This document shows, in pieces, positions 1 to 11,143 of a stretch of 64,000 nucleotides of DNA; positions within the stretch are counted from its first letter, which is position 1, and each line of letters opens with the position of its first letter. Source of the stretch: Liquidambar formosana (lineage: Eukaryota > Streptophyta > Magnoliopsida > Saxifragales > Altingiaceae); assembly GCA_039720395.1 (NCBI GenBank), contig CM077833.1, forward strand, positions 23,210,271-23,274,270, read 5' to 3'. The notes beneath the pieces were generated by a model. That model was given only the letters and a program-made list of their open reading frames with translations, was not told the origin of the DNA and did not search any database. The position numbers and the translations under genes are program-made.

Positions 1-543
1 TTTCACTATATACCATACTGACAAAGTCGGTTACTTCTTGCAACTGATCACCCTCAATGTCTTTCTTCTTATGGGAGTGTTTTTGTTCCCATCCGCATTA
101 ATGCAAGTTGTCATTTTGGAAATACTTTCAAATACCAACTGAGAGCCTATTAAATTTTTGTAATTCAAGTTGATTGGTCTGATTCGGACACACAGTAATA
201 GTATTATCAAGAACATACACCCATGTGAGTAGTGACTGTTCTGAAAGTTACATAGTGCTTGCCCTAAATTGATATCTCATTAAATTTTTGTCTGTCTGCA
301 TTAATTCAAGTTGTCATTTGGGAAATACTTCCAAATACTAACTGACAGCTCATTAAATTTTGAAATTTAAGTTGATTGGTCTGACACGTGACACACAGTA
401 ACAGTATTATTTTTCGTGCACTCATGACATGTTAAAAAATAAAACCAAAAGAAAAATGAAAATCATGTACCTGCTATGAGTTAATTTACTTTTGTTGTTG
501 TGTAATTAAGTTATTATTAATATTATTATTGAATACCATACAG
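1..543 (+). other. Intron of the LACS gene with an internal direct duplication
   Basis: This stretch lies upstream of the last acyl-CoA synthetase exon and ends in a CAG acceptor at 541-543, so it is read as intron. It contains an imperfect direct repeat: about 90-200 and about 290-410 share the order 'attaa..caagttgtcatt..ggaaatact..ccaa', then 'aagttgattggtctga' and 'acacacagtaa'. No coding exon is visible, although earlier exons of the gene must lie to the left of the window. Confidence 0.6.
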
Positions 544-714
544 GCGGGGAAGAAGGCACGTTTGGAGAAGTTTGAGATCCCTGCAAAGATCAAATTACTT
601 GCTGAAGCATGGACTCCTGAATCTGGATTAGTCACTGCAGCTCTCAAAATCAAGAGAGAGGTCATTCGGAAGACATTTTCCGAAGAACTCTCAAAGTTAT
701 ACACATCGAGATAA
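544..714 (+). CDS. Long-chain acyl-CoA synthetase (LACS8/9-like), last exon, 5'-partial
   Basis: This is the C-terminal end of a long-chain acyl-CoA synthetase, which activates free fatty acids to acyl-CoA with ATP (AMP-binding, adenylate-forming family). The exon opens after a CAG acceptor and encodes about 56 residues beginning [16 protein letters not shown], continuing with [13 protein letters not shown] and ending before a TAA at 712-714. The lysine-rich '[12 protein letters not shown]' and '[11 protein letters not shown]' segments are characteristic of the C-terminal subdomain of plant LACS enzymes; the closest remembered relatives are LACS8 and LACS9 of ER and plastid envelope. The catalytic AMP-binding motifs are in earlier exons outside the window, so activity cannot be judged. 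The frame is open through the intron border, but the splice acceptor fixes the exon start. The paralogue choice is less certain than the family. Confidence 0.85.
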   Translation, partial: AGKKARLEKFEIPAKIKLLAEAWTPESGLVTAALKIKREVIRKTFSEELSKLYTSR

Positions 715-2008
715 TTGAGAAAAAACTCGAGTCTGTTTGGAGATTGTGCAGAATCTTAATGACTGGATGAGCCTTTGTGTAAGATGCTGCACCTTGTTAT
801 CTTCAGTTTTTTCAATTTTTTTAAATCAAAAAAAGAAAAAAAAATTATTAAGTTTAAGCTATTGTACTCTTAAAACAATTTTTGTTTCCCTTTTTATTTT
901 CATTTTTGTCAAGAGCTAATGTTGGATAAAATCTGCCTGTTCAAACTTGAAAGCATTAGCAGATCAATCCACCCTCTCTTAAATAAAAAATGAATGAAAT
1001 TAGGTGAGAGTTATTTTTAATGTAGTTTCCATACATAAATTTGTAAATTAGTTTGCAGCATGGGAACTGAGAACTTTCCATATTTACCTATCACTTGGTT
1101 GCGCAGTCCTGAGAAGTGTTTGAAGTCTGACTTCTTTATGCAACGATGCTCATAAAATAGGCCAAAAAATGGTGAATGTTTTAATGATTTGTAGAAAATT
1201 TGTTACATATTATGTGGGCATCACCTGCTAAAACAAAGCAAAGTCGAAATTTGAATTAGATCGCAATCATCGGCAAATTACTACGGTCTCGATTCTATTT
1301 AGAAAAAGACCCAGCAATTGAAGCCTGCATTATTATTCTTTTGATTTTGCTATGCCTCTCTGACCATATTAGTTTGGCACTTTCAACTTAAATTCATGTT
1401 TTGGTGCAGCCATTTACCATACTTTGCACATAACCAAACCATCTCAACCTTTTCTTTTCTTTTTTTTTTTTTGGTTATCATAAAAAATTCTTCATCTGCA
1501 CTTTAGCAACAGAATTTTAGGGATATGGTTTCCTGGACTATCCAGCATTTTACAGAAACACGTAGGGAGCCATTTTTTTTCATTTTTTTGCTAGATACCA
1601 CTGAAAGGAGCCAATTGCCTAATTTTGAATTATTGCATTTTTTTTTTTTTTTATAGGCATCATTGGGGCCCAGAAAAATTTGAAAATAAAAGGAAAAGAA
1701 AAAAGGAAAAAGGGCACCCCCCAAAAAAAAAAAAAAGATCAAAAAAAGAAAAGGAAGGAAACTTTAGTTTTATTGGTTGTTAGTTGGTAGTAAGTTTGGA
1801 GAAGACTGCACAATAAAGAGACCCACATCCAACTTTGGTCCATGATGTGAACTTGACTTGAAGCCAACCAAAATGGAAGCAACACCCCCCCTTTCCCCAT
1901 GTGACCAGTAGTTTGTTTGTTTCCATCACTTTAATCCCTTTGGGATGTTTCCATGGACGCTCTTGCATTCTCTTAAACCTTTTCCATTCACTTATATATT
2001 TATATTAG

Positions 2009-2010
<2 letters not shown>

Positions 2011-2048
<38 letters not shown>
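2011..2048. repeat. (TC)n microsatellite
   Basis: This is about 19 uninterrupted TC dinucleotides, flanked on the right by a short CA-rich run. It is a simple sequence repeat likely to be length-polymorphic. Confidence 0.95.
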
Positions 2049-2050
<2 letters not shown>

Positions 2051-3412
2051 CACCCACACACAATATGCATGTGTGTGAGTACTTAGGGACAAGTTTGTGT
2101 GGTGTACAGCACAGTGTTTTGAAAGGGAAAAATAGGAAAATTAAAATTGTTTTTTCAAGTGAATCTTAGTAGGGCCTTAAAATCACTGAAAAGGGTATGA
2201 AAATTCGGACTAAGTAGTATGGATGAACCGTAATCCCCTCTTGAGCAAAATAATACATGTCATGTACTAGTTTGGAAAGTGGGAATGGGAAAATGACAAG
2301 GGGGAAAAAACTAGGTAAATGCATGCCCTAGAAGAAAATGGGAAATATGATGAGGGAAAACAATTTTCAGAGAATTGGATACTCCTAAAGAAGAAACGAA
2401 GGGCGAACTTCTATCAAAGTGGATGAGGCATTAAAACTCAAAATCAGAAATGAAAAATGTGGAGGGAATTTTCCATAGATGCTGCACAAAAATGGAAAAT
2501 CCACTTCAAAATGCTTCTAGTAACACTATCGACAAGGTGGTTATGTTCATTGCAATGGGATTATTAAATTTTCTTGAAAAGGACATTGTACAACGATTTT
2601 TTTATTTTTTATTTATCTTTTTTTAAGCATTATATTAGAACTATGATGGTAGATTGGTGGATGTGCTTGTATTAATGCCAGACAAAGTAGTCGAAAGGAT
2701 ATTAATTCATCCTTTCTTTTACATTTAACGTAAACGCAAGATAAATTCAAAAATTATTTTGACACGGAACTGAGGTTTAGCTCCCATTTTGAAATTATTC
2801 GGTAGATAACTTCTTGACATGTCTAGCATATGCTATGTGATGGAATGTTTCATCTACTGTGAGACACATGAACACATTAATACCATGTCGTTAAAAAATA
2901 AGCTTAATTAAATATGTCTCCATGATTCAAGATTTAATCAGAATTTTTTTAACATTGGATTTTAGATATTGGTGGAATAATTTCTTGCTCCCATCATGCA
3001 ACTCAAAAAGGTAAAAACTATCTTGATTAAAGAGGCAGTCAGCTGAAACATGGGATTTATGTTAATCCAAAGGAAGACATTTGGTTTCTTGTGTGTTTCC
3101 AATGAGGGGTAAGGTTTTTGGTTACCACAACATGGGGAGGATTACTAGGGAAGAAAAGGTCAGAAAATTGAGAACTTGACCATAGAGAAAAGGTCAGCAA
3201 ATTGAGCAGTCAGCAATGACCAAGTAGCAAAATGTCTCTGTATGGCTGCCCAAAACATAACCCACTTATTAACTTATTCAAATATATATATATATAGAGA
3301 GAGAGAGAGGTGGGCCATGCTTTTGATGACCAGGCTTACATTCTCTAGAGTATTATATATATATATATACAAATAAAAAAAGTAGTTGCACCATATATAT
3401 TGAAGGAGCTCA

Positions 3413-3417
<5 letters not shown>

Positions 3418-3446
<29 letters not shown>
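3418..3446. repeat. CT microsatellite in the presumed 5' UTR of the OCTOPUS-like gene
   Basis: About 14 CT dinucleotides lie some 80 bp before the ATG at 3527, with AT-rich runs (3350-3370, and 'atatatatt' near 3393) further upstream that could hold the TATA box. CT-rich leaders of this type are common in plant promoters and 5' UTRs. The transcription start is not determined. Confidence 0.6.
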
Positions 3447-3449
<3 letters not shown>

Positions 3450-3526
3450 CTCTCACTTTTCTCTTGCTGTGTACTTCACCTCCTCTAAACATTTATCACT
3501 GAGCGCAGCTGCTCCTAGCTACCAGC

Positions 3527-4924
3527 ATGAATGAGTGCAGAGAAGATAAGCCATGCTGTTATTTCCACCCCCAAGAGGTGGTTGTAGGAGTCTGTCCCCT
3601 ATGCTTGAATGAGAGGCTTCTCATCTTGGCTTCAAAACAAGGCCACTACAGAACTCATCAGAGTGTCACACACAGGAAGCCCCCTCTGTCCTTTCCAAAG
3701 ATCTTTGCTCTGCCTTCTTTTCTCCATCGCCTTGAGTTTCGCCACTCGAAATCCGATGACTTCGATCATGATGATGCCTCCACCAGTCAAGAAGGTATTC
3801 ATTGTTTTTCTTCTCTCTCTTGCAAAATCCAAGTTAATTTCCATGTCGAATTCCCATCTACATATAATATGTGTGCTCTCAAAAGCTTTGCATATATGTC
3901 ATTGGCTTTGTGCTATGGGAAAAATTATGTGGAAGGAATAATAATATAGCTGCATATATAGGAAATTGTGAAGAATTGGAGATGTAGGAGTCATTAATTC
4001 ATCCTTTAGATTAATCTGTAACATCGAATTTACCGGAAACATGCCTCCAAAAAATTCAGGTTGTGACGAAATTTTGGCGACAAAGTCAAGAATAATTCTT
4101 GGAAAAGATTCAAGAATTGATTTGTGGCTTAAAAAAAAAAAAGCATAGGACAATTGTGGAAATTATACATGTAAAATATGACGCATGTATACTCTTTATT
4201 TTTTAATTAAAAAAAAACCATTTACGAACGTCTAGAAAAATCATTTGTAATTTATTCAGAGTGATTCCAAATTTATGGGAGTACTATCATAATTAAAATT
4301 CATAAAAATGGAGAAAAAAAATTGAAATACTTAAACTGTACACCCGATAATTCAGATTAGAGGGACCCGTTGGGCCACGATTAGTATCCGTTAGGTGTCA
4401 TTTTTGACTAACCACTTTCATAGCACTTTAATCAAATTAAAGTGTAATGTGCTAAATATATAGATACAAGAATATAACCTTTACAAGGCTATAGATGTAA
4501 CTTTTTACCACATCATAAAAAGGATAGATTTCCATTTTTTTCTCCAACTTTTGGCATCCATCATCACACTTCAAATTTAGCTTTTGCAGATTCCTTTATA
4601 TCAATAAAGTTTGAAGACAATGGTGTTGGCTCATGGGAGAAGAGCAAGAGCAAGAGCAAGAGCACAAGCACAGTGTCTAAGGTGTCTCTTGAGCAATGCA
4701 ACAATATGTCATGGAATCACAGCTTCAGCAAGGAGTCCAAGAGTGTGATAGAGCATGCCAAACCGCGTGCCTCCTCTCTTAGGTGGCGAAAGCGGATTGG
4801 GCACCTCTTCCAACTTGTCAGATGGAAGAGGTCCAATAAGGGGAATGTGGGCAGCAAGGTGGAAGGGGTTAAGGTGAGGAAGGGTTGGATAAGGACTCTG
4901 ACAAAGAGGAGGACCAAGGAATAA
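3527..4924 (+). CDS. Small OCTOPUS/DUF740-like Cys/His motif protein, two exons, 200 aa
   Basis: Exons are 3527-3794 and 4590-4924, joined by a GT-AG intron (GTATTC donor, TTTTGCAG acceptor); the splice restores codon 90 and gives 200 residues. The N-terminus has C10-C11, H14-P15 and a C23-P-L-C26 pair followed by LNERLLILA, the Cys/His signature seen at the start of plant DUF740/OCTOPUS-like proteins. A second conserved-looking block, DSFISIKFEDNG, begins exon 2. This favours the 4590 acceptor over a nearer AG at 4616, which would drop the block. Next come a KS repeat (about residues 103-112) encoded by tandem agcaag hexamers and a strongly basic C-terminal third (RWRKRIGHL, RTLTKRRTKE). There is no signal peptide or membrane segment. 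OCTOPUS acts in vascular patterning at the plasma membrane, but this protein is much shorter and its function is unknown. Confidence 0.78.
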
Positions 4925-6243
4925 AGGGCTTCACTGTACAGAATGAGTCAAAAGGGACACCCCCCATCTTTTCCTCCACCTCCCTCCCCCCCCCCCATTG
5001 GTGTGTTGGGGCTCAATGTCATTGTAAGTCATATAAATTATTGAGATGGTAAAGTCAATATAGCCCTTTTTTTTTTCTTTTTTTTTTTTACACATTTTTA
5101 AAAATGTGCTTCTGAATTCTTGGAGTTCTTGTAATTTTTTTCTTCTATTTTTCTTCTCTAAATAACAAATGTTGTTAAAGAAATCCTAAACTGTTTTTGA
5201 CGTCTCTCTCTTCGACTCCCCTTAATTGCGTCTCTTACTATGGGAAAAAAAAAAAAGAAAAAATAATGAGGGACCATGTACTTGAATTCAGGCACAGTTA
5301 CCATAGGCCTAAGCCGAGGCCACTAGACCACCCATTGCAGTGTTTCTCTCGCTCAACACACGCTTATAATCTCTCACAATTGCAAGCCAAAATGGGTAAT
5401 ACTAAATTATTATTAGAAATATTTGCAAGTTCCTTTAAATACATTATATTGTAAGACCCCATGTTAGGTTCTCATAGTGGGAACCAACGGGGCATAAGGG
5501 CCCATACATATAGTGCTAGAACTTGTCTCATAGTTGTCTTAGTGGTAGAATCTCTTGTTCCTTCTCAAAGAGCACTCAATGAAATTGTAGAAGAATGCTA
5601 CATGCTTTAGTTCTACATAATGTGTTTCATGACATTTTTTTTTCCTTTTCCCCTTTCCTATTATTGAAATTTTCTGCCCACGTGCATGTCGCTATGTGGG
5701 CACAACTGCCCAGCAGGGCCTAGCCTGCCTCATTTTGTTCAATAGTGCCCTTCACATTGTAACACAGGGCTTATAGGGGCAATTTGTCCCCATTGTTGGC
5801 TGTAGCTATGGGACCACATTCCATTGAGATAGGACCACCCTCATTGTCGAGAAAAGCTTCAAATGGGTTGGAGGAAAATGACACGACATAAATCCCCACC
5901 CAACTGCATCAACAACACAAGAAGGAGAAGAAGATCGAAGATGATGAAAAGAAGCGAGCTAGGCTTAATTCAATTTGTTTGGTCATGAGTAAGGTTCCAT
6001 CAAAATATCATAGGAAAAAGTATGACACATATTTTCCTTCATGATGGTGACAAGGGGGATGGCACCAAGGATTTTTTGGCTCGGCGATCGCAAAGAGATT
6101 GATTAAGAAAGAAACAATTGGATTAATCCAATTGCTTCTCTTCATGCTAGGAAACAAATCCCATCTAATTTAATAAGAGTAATATTTGAAAGATGTGGAT
6201 AAATAGGCACATTATGATAAAAATACCACTAAGACATTATGTT

Positions 6244-6467
6244 CCTTTTTTTTTTTTCTTTTTTTTTGATGTGGGAATCCTACCAAGGCAGGGCTACTTA
6301 GTGACCCACCCTGACAGGTAAAACCCCGGATGTACAAGTCGCCCTCTCTGACCTGCACATCATTTGAGTCGCGGAGTAACCACACCAGTGAGGGATTGAA
6401 CTTGTGGCTTCTGAATTTACGGTTCGTCACAAGCCCGCCTATTACCACTGAGCTATCACGGGAGAGG
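6244..6467 (-). mobile_element. tRNA-derived SINE with 11-bp target duplication
   Basis: Read on the minus strand, the element starts near 6467 with an RNA polymerase III A-box-like segment (GATAGCTCAGTGGTAATAGG) and then a B-box-like segment (AGTTCAATCCC). It ends in an A-rich tail that appears on the plus strand as the T-runs at 6246-6268. Identical 11-bp flanks GACATTATGTT lie at 6233-6243 and 6468-6478. Internal pol III promoter, A-tail and target duplication together define a SINE. It is short and non-coding. Confidence 0.85.
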
Positions 6468-7074
6468 GACATTATGTTGCAAAATAAAAAACGGAATATT
6501 TTTTGTTTGGAAAATAATTTTTATGCCCATTTGTCTTTGACAGAAGCTTTCTTGGGAAAATTTTCTTAGAAATGTGAAGAGAAATTTTATGCTAAGCCAA
6601 AGAAACATGACAAATTTGTCCGAAACTCTACAATTTAGAGTCACTTTGGCAAAAAAAAGGAAGGAAAAAATGTCAAAACAAATGCGCGTCGGACAAAAAA
6701 TGGAGTTGAAGTTTCTTATGGGGTTTGAATTTCATTTTTCCGAGAAAAACGACGAAGTTTCTTATGGGGTATGAATTTCAACCTTCCAAGCAACTTTATT
6801 GAAAATAGAATGCGAATTTTTTTTCTCAAAAATTAAAGAAGACTTACACATATATGACAAAGTTAACAATGAACAAATTTCAATTGAGCATTAACAGTGT
6901 CAATGATATGGAAATGTATTCATAACCGACTCATGACAAAGATGGGCTACCAATAATCAGTTAGGTTATTTTGAAAAACCCATGTCAATTATATCCATGC
7001 TTACCGACGATAAACGATGATTACAATGAATTTGTCTTGACATATTCTTAATCGATCGTCATATTTATTGCTAG

Positions 7075-7358
7075 TTTTTATTTTTTATTTTTGGCTAAGT
7101 AGAAAGGGCAAGGGGGAGACCAATGATAGCAATCCACCCTTAGACGTTAGTTACCATAAAAGCCTTTACCCGTTAAGAAATGTCCGGTTTGAGTCATAGT
7201 TATTGCCCAAAGGGCGAGCCCGTCATCTCAGTACCACTTTAAAGGTCTAGCGGGTACACAGCTGGCTAGAATGGAAAGGGGTTCAAAAGTGGTACCATGC
7301 CTCGAACCCGCGATCACTTGAAACCAAAGCCTTCACCACTAGGGTACCACCCTTGGTG
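7075..7358 (-). mobile_element. tRNA-derived SINE with 17-bp target duplication
   Basis: On the minus strand the 5' end lies near 7358, with an A-box-like segment (GTACCCTAGTGGTGAAGGC) and a B-box (GGGTTCGAGGC) about 40 bp further on. The tail is A/T-rich (plus-strand 'tttttattttttattttt' at 7075-7093). Perfect 17-bp direct flanks GTCATATTTATTGCTAG lie at 7058-7074 and 7359-7375. It differs in sequence from the SINE at 6244, so two families are present. The perfect long target duplication suggests a fairly recent insertion. Confidence 0.9.
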
Positions 7359-7449
7359 GTCATATTTATTGCTAGCTGAAGACAAAGTAGAGAAGTTGCG
7401 AGCAAAATCTTTGATGGGTTAAGATTCACTATTTAAATTATTTAATTTA

Positions 7450-7597
7450 CGCTATGTTTGGATAAGGAATTCGTAGTTGGAATTTGTCTCTAAAATTGAA
7501 TTTGTAAAAATTTTATGAGAAAAACTCCTTATAAAATTTTTACAAATTCAATCTCAAAAACAAATTTTACCTACAAATTCTTTATCCAAACATCGCA
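7450..7597. mobile_element. Hairpin MITE, Tourist/Harbinger-like (TTA target site)
   Basis: Terminal inverted repeats start GCTATGTTTGGATAAGGAAT on the left; the right end reads TTTATCCAAACATCGC. A TTA flanks both sides (7447-7449 and 7598-7600). The two halves are nearly complementary throughout, so the 148-bp element can fold into a single hairpin. The 3-bp TTA duplication points to the PIF/Harbinger superfamily. Confidence 0.75.
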
Positions 7598-10500
7598 TTA
7601 TCGACTTTTTTAATTCGAAATGTCTCCATAACTGAACTTGAACTTGGCATTCATAGTATACCATAAGGTATAAGGTATATATGATGGCATGTATGCCATT
7701 TCAGCCAAAATAATTTTAAAAAAAAAAAAATCATCCATCATACATAGTAGCCCTTGGAATCAGAGATAATTATGTAATTGGGTGTTTGTCACATGTCTAC
7801 AGCTTTCTTATGACATACATGTTTACATCGAGACTTAAAAGTAGTTTTATTAGCTTCTTTCCATGTTTCAACAACCCTACACCGCTACACGGCTACACAA
7901 CAACCACCACCACCCCACCACAAGAAAAAGAAAACAAAAAAACACATTTTTTTAACAAATCTCTCCTTTTTCATTTTATAAGCAGTTTTCAGCTTATGTG
8001 TCAGAAAGCTTTATTACTATATTGGCTTAAAAAATAGGAGATAAAAGATGTACATAGAAATTGGAAAAAGAAATGTAAAAGTTGGAAAAGAGAAAGGAAG
8101 GTGGGGAGGGAAAGGAAAGGAAGAGGGTTGGTTAGGGAGAGGACCCCTCTGGCATCTCGTCCACAAAATTTCAAGAGAACGTGGTCAGAAAAACAAAGGG
8201 GCGGCATCTTTATTTTACTTTCATTCTAAGAAAAAGGGTCTCCTTTTGGGAGCTCAAGTCAAACCACCTTTTATGAGGGCACATTGTTTGGTCACACCTA
8301 ATGGGAGAGTGAAGTTCTATCCCAAAGATATCCAAAGTATTCGTAAATAATATTAGCATTTAAGACTTTAGACACCTTGGTAGGCCTCTAGGTAGCATAA
8401 TCTTTAATATAATTGGCTTCTTTTGTCCTCCTTTTCTTCCCTTATTTTCTCTTTATTTCAACAGTTCACATGACATGATTTTTCTTCCTTGAATTTCTCT
8501 CTAGGGCCCAATTTCCTAATCTCTTCTGCTTGGTTGCCGAGACGTGTGTTCATCCCCCCCTCCCTTTTTTCTTCTACGACTTTTTTGTAACCAAACAATA
8601 CCGGCGACGAGTAAAGTCGTGTAAGTGTTTCTAGAAAACTCACACTGCCATTGCACTTGCATCACTAGGAGACTAATGCATGTTTTCTTCTTACATATTC
8701 TACAATTAATCTTCCAATTTAAGTAGAATGTTTGGTTGTACCCACATTTCTAGCAAGTTTTGTACGTACTTTGCTAATGTACGTAGCAACTACCAACATC
8801 ACGTCTCATTCAAATGTATCAAACAATCAATTCGTTGCTCTTTCAAGATTTTATCTCTCATTGGAATTTTGGAGTCTAGAAACGAAATGGTTAATTGATT
8901 ACTTAAAATATATGCATGCTTCTAAGTTGAGGTAGATGGGCCACTGGGGTCCTTATGACCTAATGGTACCCGGGTGGATTGGGGTGTAGGCATTTTTGGA
9001 GTCGAATTCCCTCAAAAGAAAAAAGAAAAGATGATGTAGATGTGAACATGATTTATAATTGGTATGGTGCAAATTGTATGGGTAAAAATTTATTTGATTT
9101 AGTTTTTCAAAATTATTATATAAACTTCTGAGTTTCCTTACAAGGAAAATCGGATCAAGAATGAGGAAACACAGATTGGAACGAGTCCCAAAAATGTTAC
9201 TCGAGTGAGAAACAGGAATTGGGTTTTTAAAAAACCAACAATTGGAATGCAAAATGGAAAACGGAATGCTTTTGACCAACAATTGCCATTGCAAATCCAA
9301 TGCCACTATGATTTATGGCACTCCCAACGTACGTTGGGTGCTTCCAATGTCATTTCACATGCATTCTTGGTTGTGTTGTTTCCTATCTAATTTTTCCCAT
9401 TTCCAAATCCATATCCGGTGAATCATAATATGCTGTCCGAGTAAGGCCCGATTGGTGTATGACTATAATGTGTTTTACATAATATTTAAAGCAAAAATTC
9501 ACCATCTTGAATAAGGACGTCATTTAGAAAAATTGGCCGAACAGGAGTATACCCTCCGACTGTGGGCATCTCAAGTCTAGTGTAGACATTTTTCTCATTC
9601 TTTCCAAGAACTGAACCGCGAGTTAAGATTAATTAAAGTCTGACAAAATTGCCACTTAGAATTATTATTATTTTTCCCTTAAAAAGATGGTTCCAGACAC
9701 CCTAGTGAATCCAAAACAATCTAAAACAAAACCACAGTGAAAAAGTGGAGCATTTTGGTAGACCTAGGTGCCCATACTTCATAATGTGATGGGAAAAAGT
9801 CCTAAACACATGGGGGCACTGGGGGCAGGAACATGAAGATTTCCTTTTGGGGTGGAGTTCTCAAATCAATGTTAGTGGAACCTCCTGTATGTGGATATAA
9901 GTGACACAACTCAGACATATAAGAAACTAGACAAGACATATCTCTTCATGATGCGTTTGATTGAAGTACATCTAAACTTATCCACCATACAAACCATGAT
10001 GGGTTTACAGACACTTATTTAGGCTGTGTTTGGATGATTCAGTAATATTTTTTTCCCCCACAAAATCTTTAAGTATATACCTATTTGTCTCCAAGTGATA
10101 CATATTTTACGAAGAAAAATGTGATCAAATCAATCTTTCAATGTCGGTACGATGATTATACAATAATACAAGTAGTAATTGCTCATGTAGTATGTTTTGT
10201 AACGACCCAGATGGGATTTTGCTGCTATGGAGTCCTTTCTTGGGGCTCATGGGCTATACTCTTTGGTGTTTTAAGGTTTGGTATTCTCAGATAGAGAGGT
10301 TTGGTAGCCTTCTTCTGTGGAGAATTATTATTATTATTAACAATTAAGAGTATCTCAAGTCTTACTCTAACTGAGGTTTCAATCAAAATTATTTTTTTAA
10401 AACCCGTGTGACGTCCTATACCCACATAGGTAATGATCTTTATGAGGAGTCAAAATGATAATATCAAGTGAGTACACCCAAGACTTGACCACTCAACCAA

Positions 10501-10997
10501 TCCCGCAAAAACTTTTTTTTTTTTTTTTGTTTTTGTTTTTTCCCTTATTAAATCGGCTTGAAATGTTATTGGTATCTAAAAGCCTAAGAACTAGGTTCTT
10601 GCGTTTGTATGGAATTAATGATGAAATCGATTATTGATGGGCCTATGACTAAAGGCAGTTGGGCATTACTTTGCGGACTGGGCTGGTTTGGTTTTTCGTT
10701 TGATTGATCGATAGTGGAACCTCTTTTTGTGAGAGTTATGCGGTGTATTTATTATTATTATTATTATTAATTAACTCCTCTCCTACCGTGGAAATTTCCT
10801 TAAGAAAATGTTTAAAAAAAATAAAAAACCATGGGTAGTTATAGGTTTGTGCCTTCCAAATGCTATGAAGAGAAAATGGGATGCTTCTAGTTTTGCAGAT
10901 CGCTTTAGAATGTAGCAAGATGTGCTAACTCTAAATTCTGTTAACAATGGTAAAATCCATCATGTATTACACCTTGTTTATTCGACTACAATGGTTT

Positions 10998-11032
<35 letters not shown>

Positions 11033-11143
11033 CCCTTAACCCTGGAGAGTTTGATGCTTATTACATAGAGGTGCACAATAATAATGGTAATACTGGTACA
11101 TGTTGGTGTATGCAGGCATATGCTTATGCAAATGAATAATACA

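Larger units (their letters stand above)
715..3526. other. Intergenic region between LACS and the OCTOPUS-like gene
   Basis: The first few hundred bases are the LACS 3' UTR and downstream flank. The rest is AT-rich sequence with A/T homopolymers (about 1459-1470, 1630-1652, 1723-1736), a long CT microsatellite at 2011-2048, and AT and GA dinucleotide runs at about 3282-3310 and 3350-3370. Short open frames here are low-complexity or unsupported, and no gene is recognised. Confidence 0.6.
4925..11143. other. Gene-poor interval with two SINEs and a MITE
   Basis: No complete gene is recognised. The 3' UTR of the OCTOPUS-like gene occupies the first 100-150 bases (C-rich tract at 4987-4997, T-rich run at about 5067-5090). 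The rest is AT-rich sequence holding two tRNA-derived SINEs (6244-6467, 7075-7358), a hairpin MITE (7450-7597) and short ATT/TTA microsatellites (about 10325-10342, 10750-10770). A run of about 33 A lies at about 10999-11031, just past the left border of the GDSL duplication. Short open frames such as 8048-8350 and 8953-9306 resemble no family I know. Confidence 0.55.

Noticed and set aside
7279..7350. A tRNA gene suggested by the GGTTCGA-type B box
   Set aside because: It is the head of a SINE with A-tail and 17-bp target duplication; no cloverleaf could be completed by eye.
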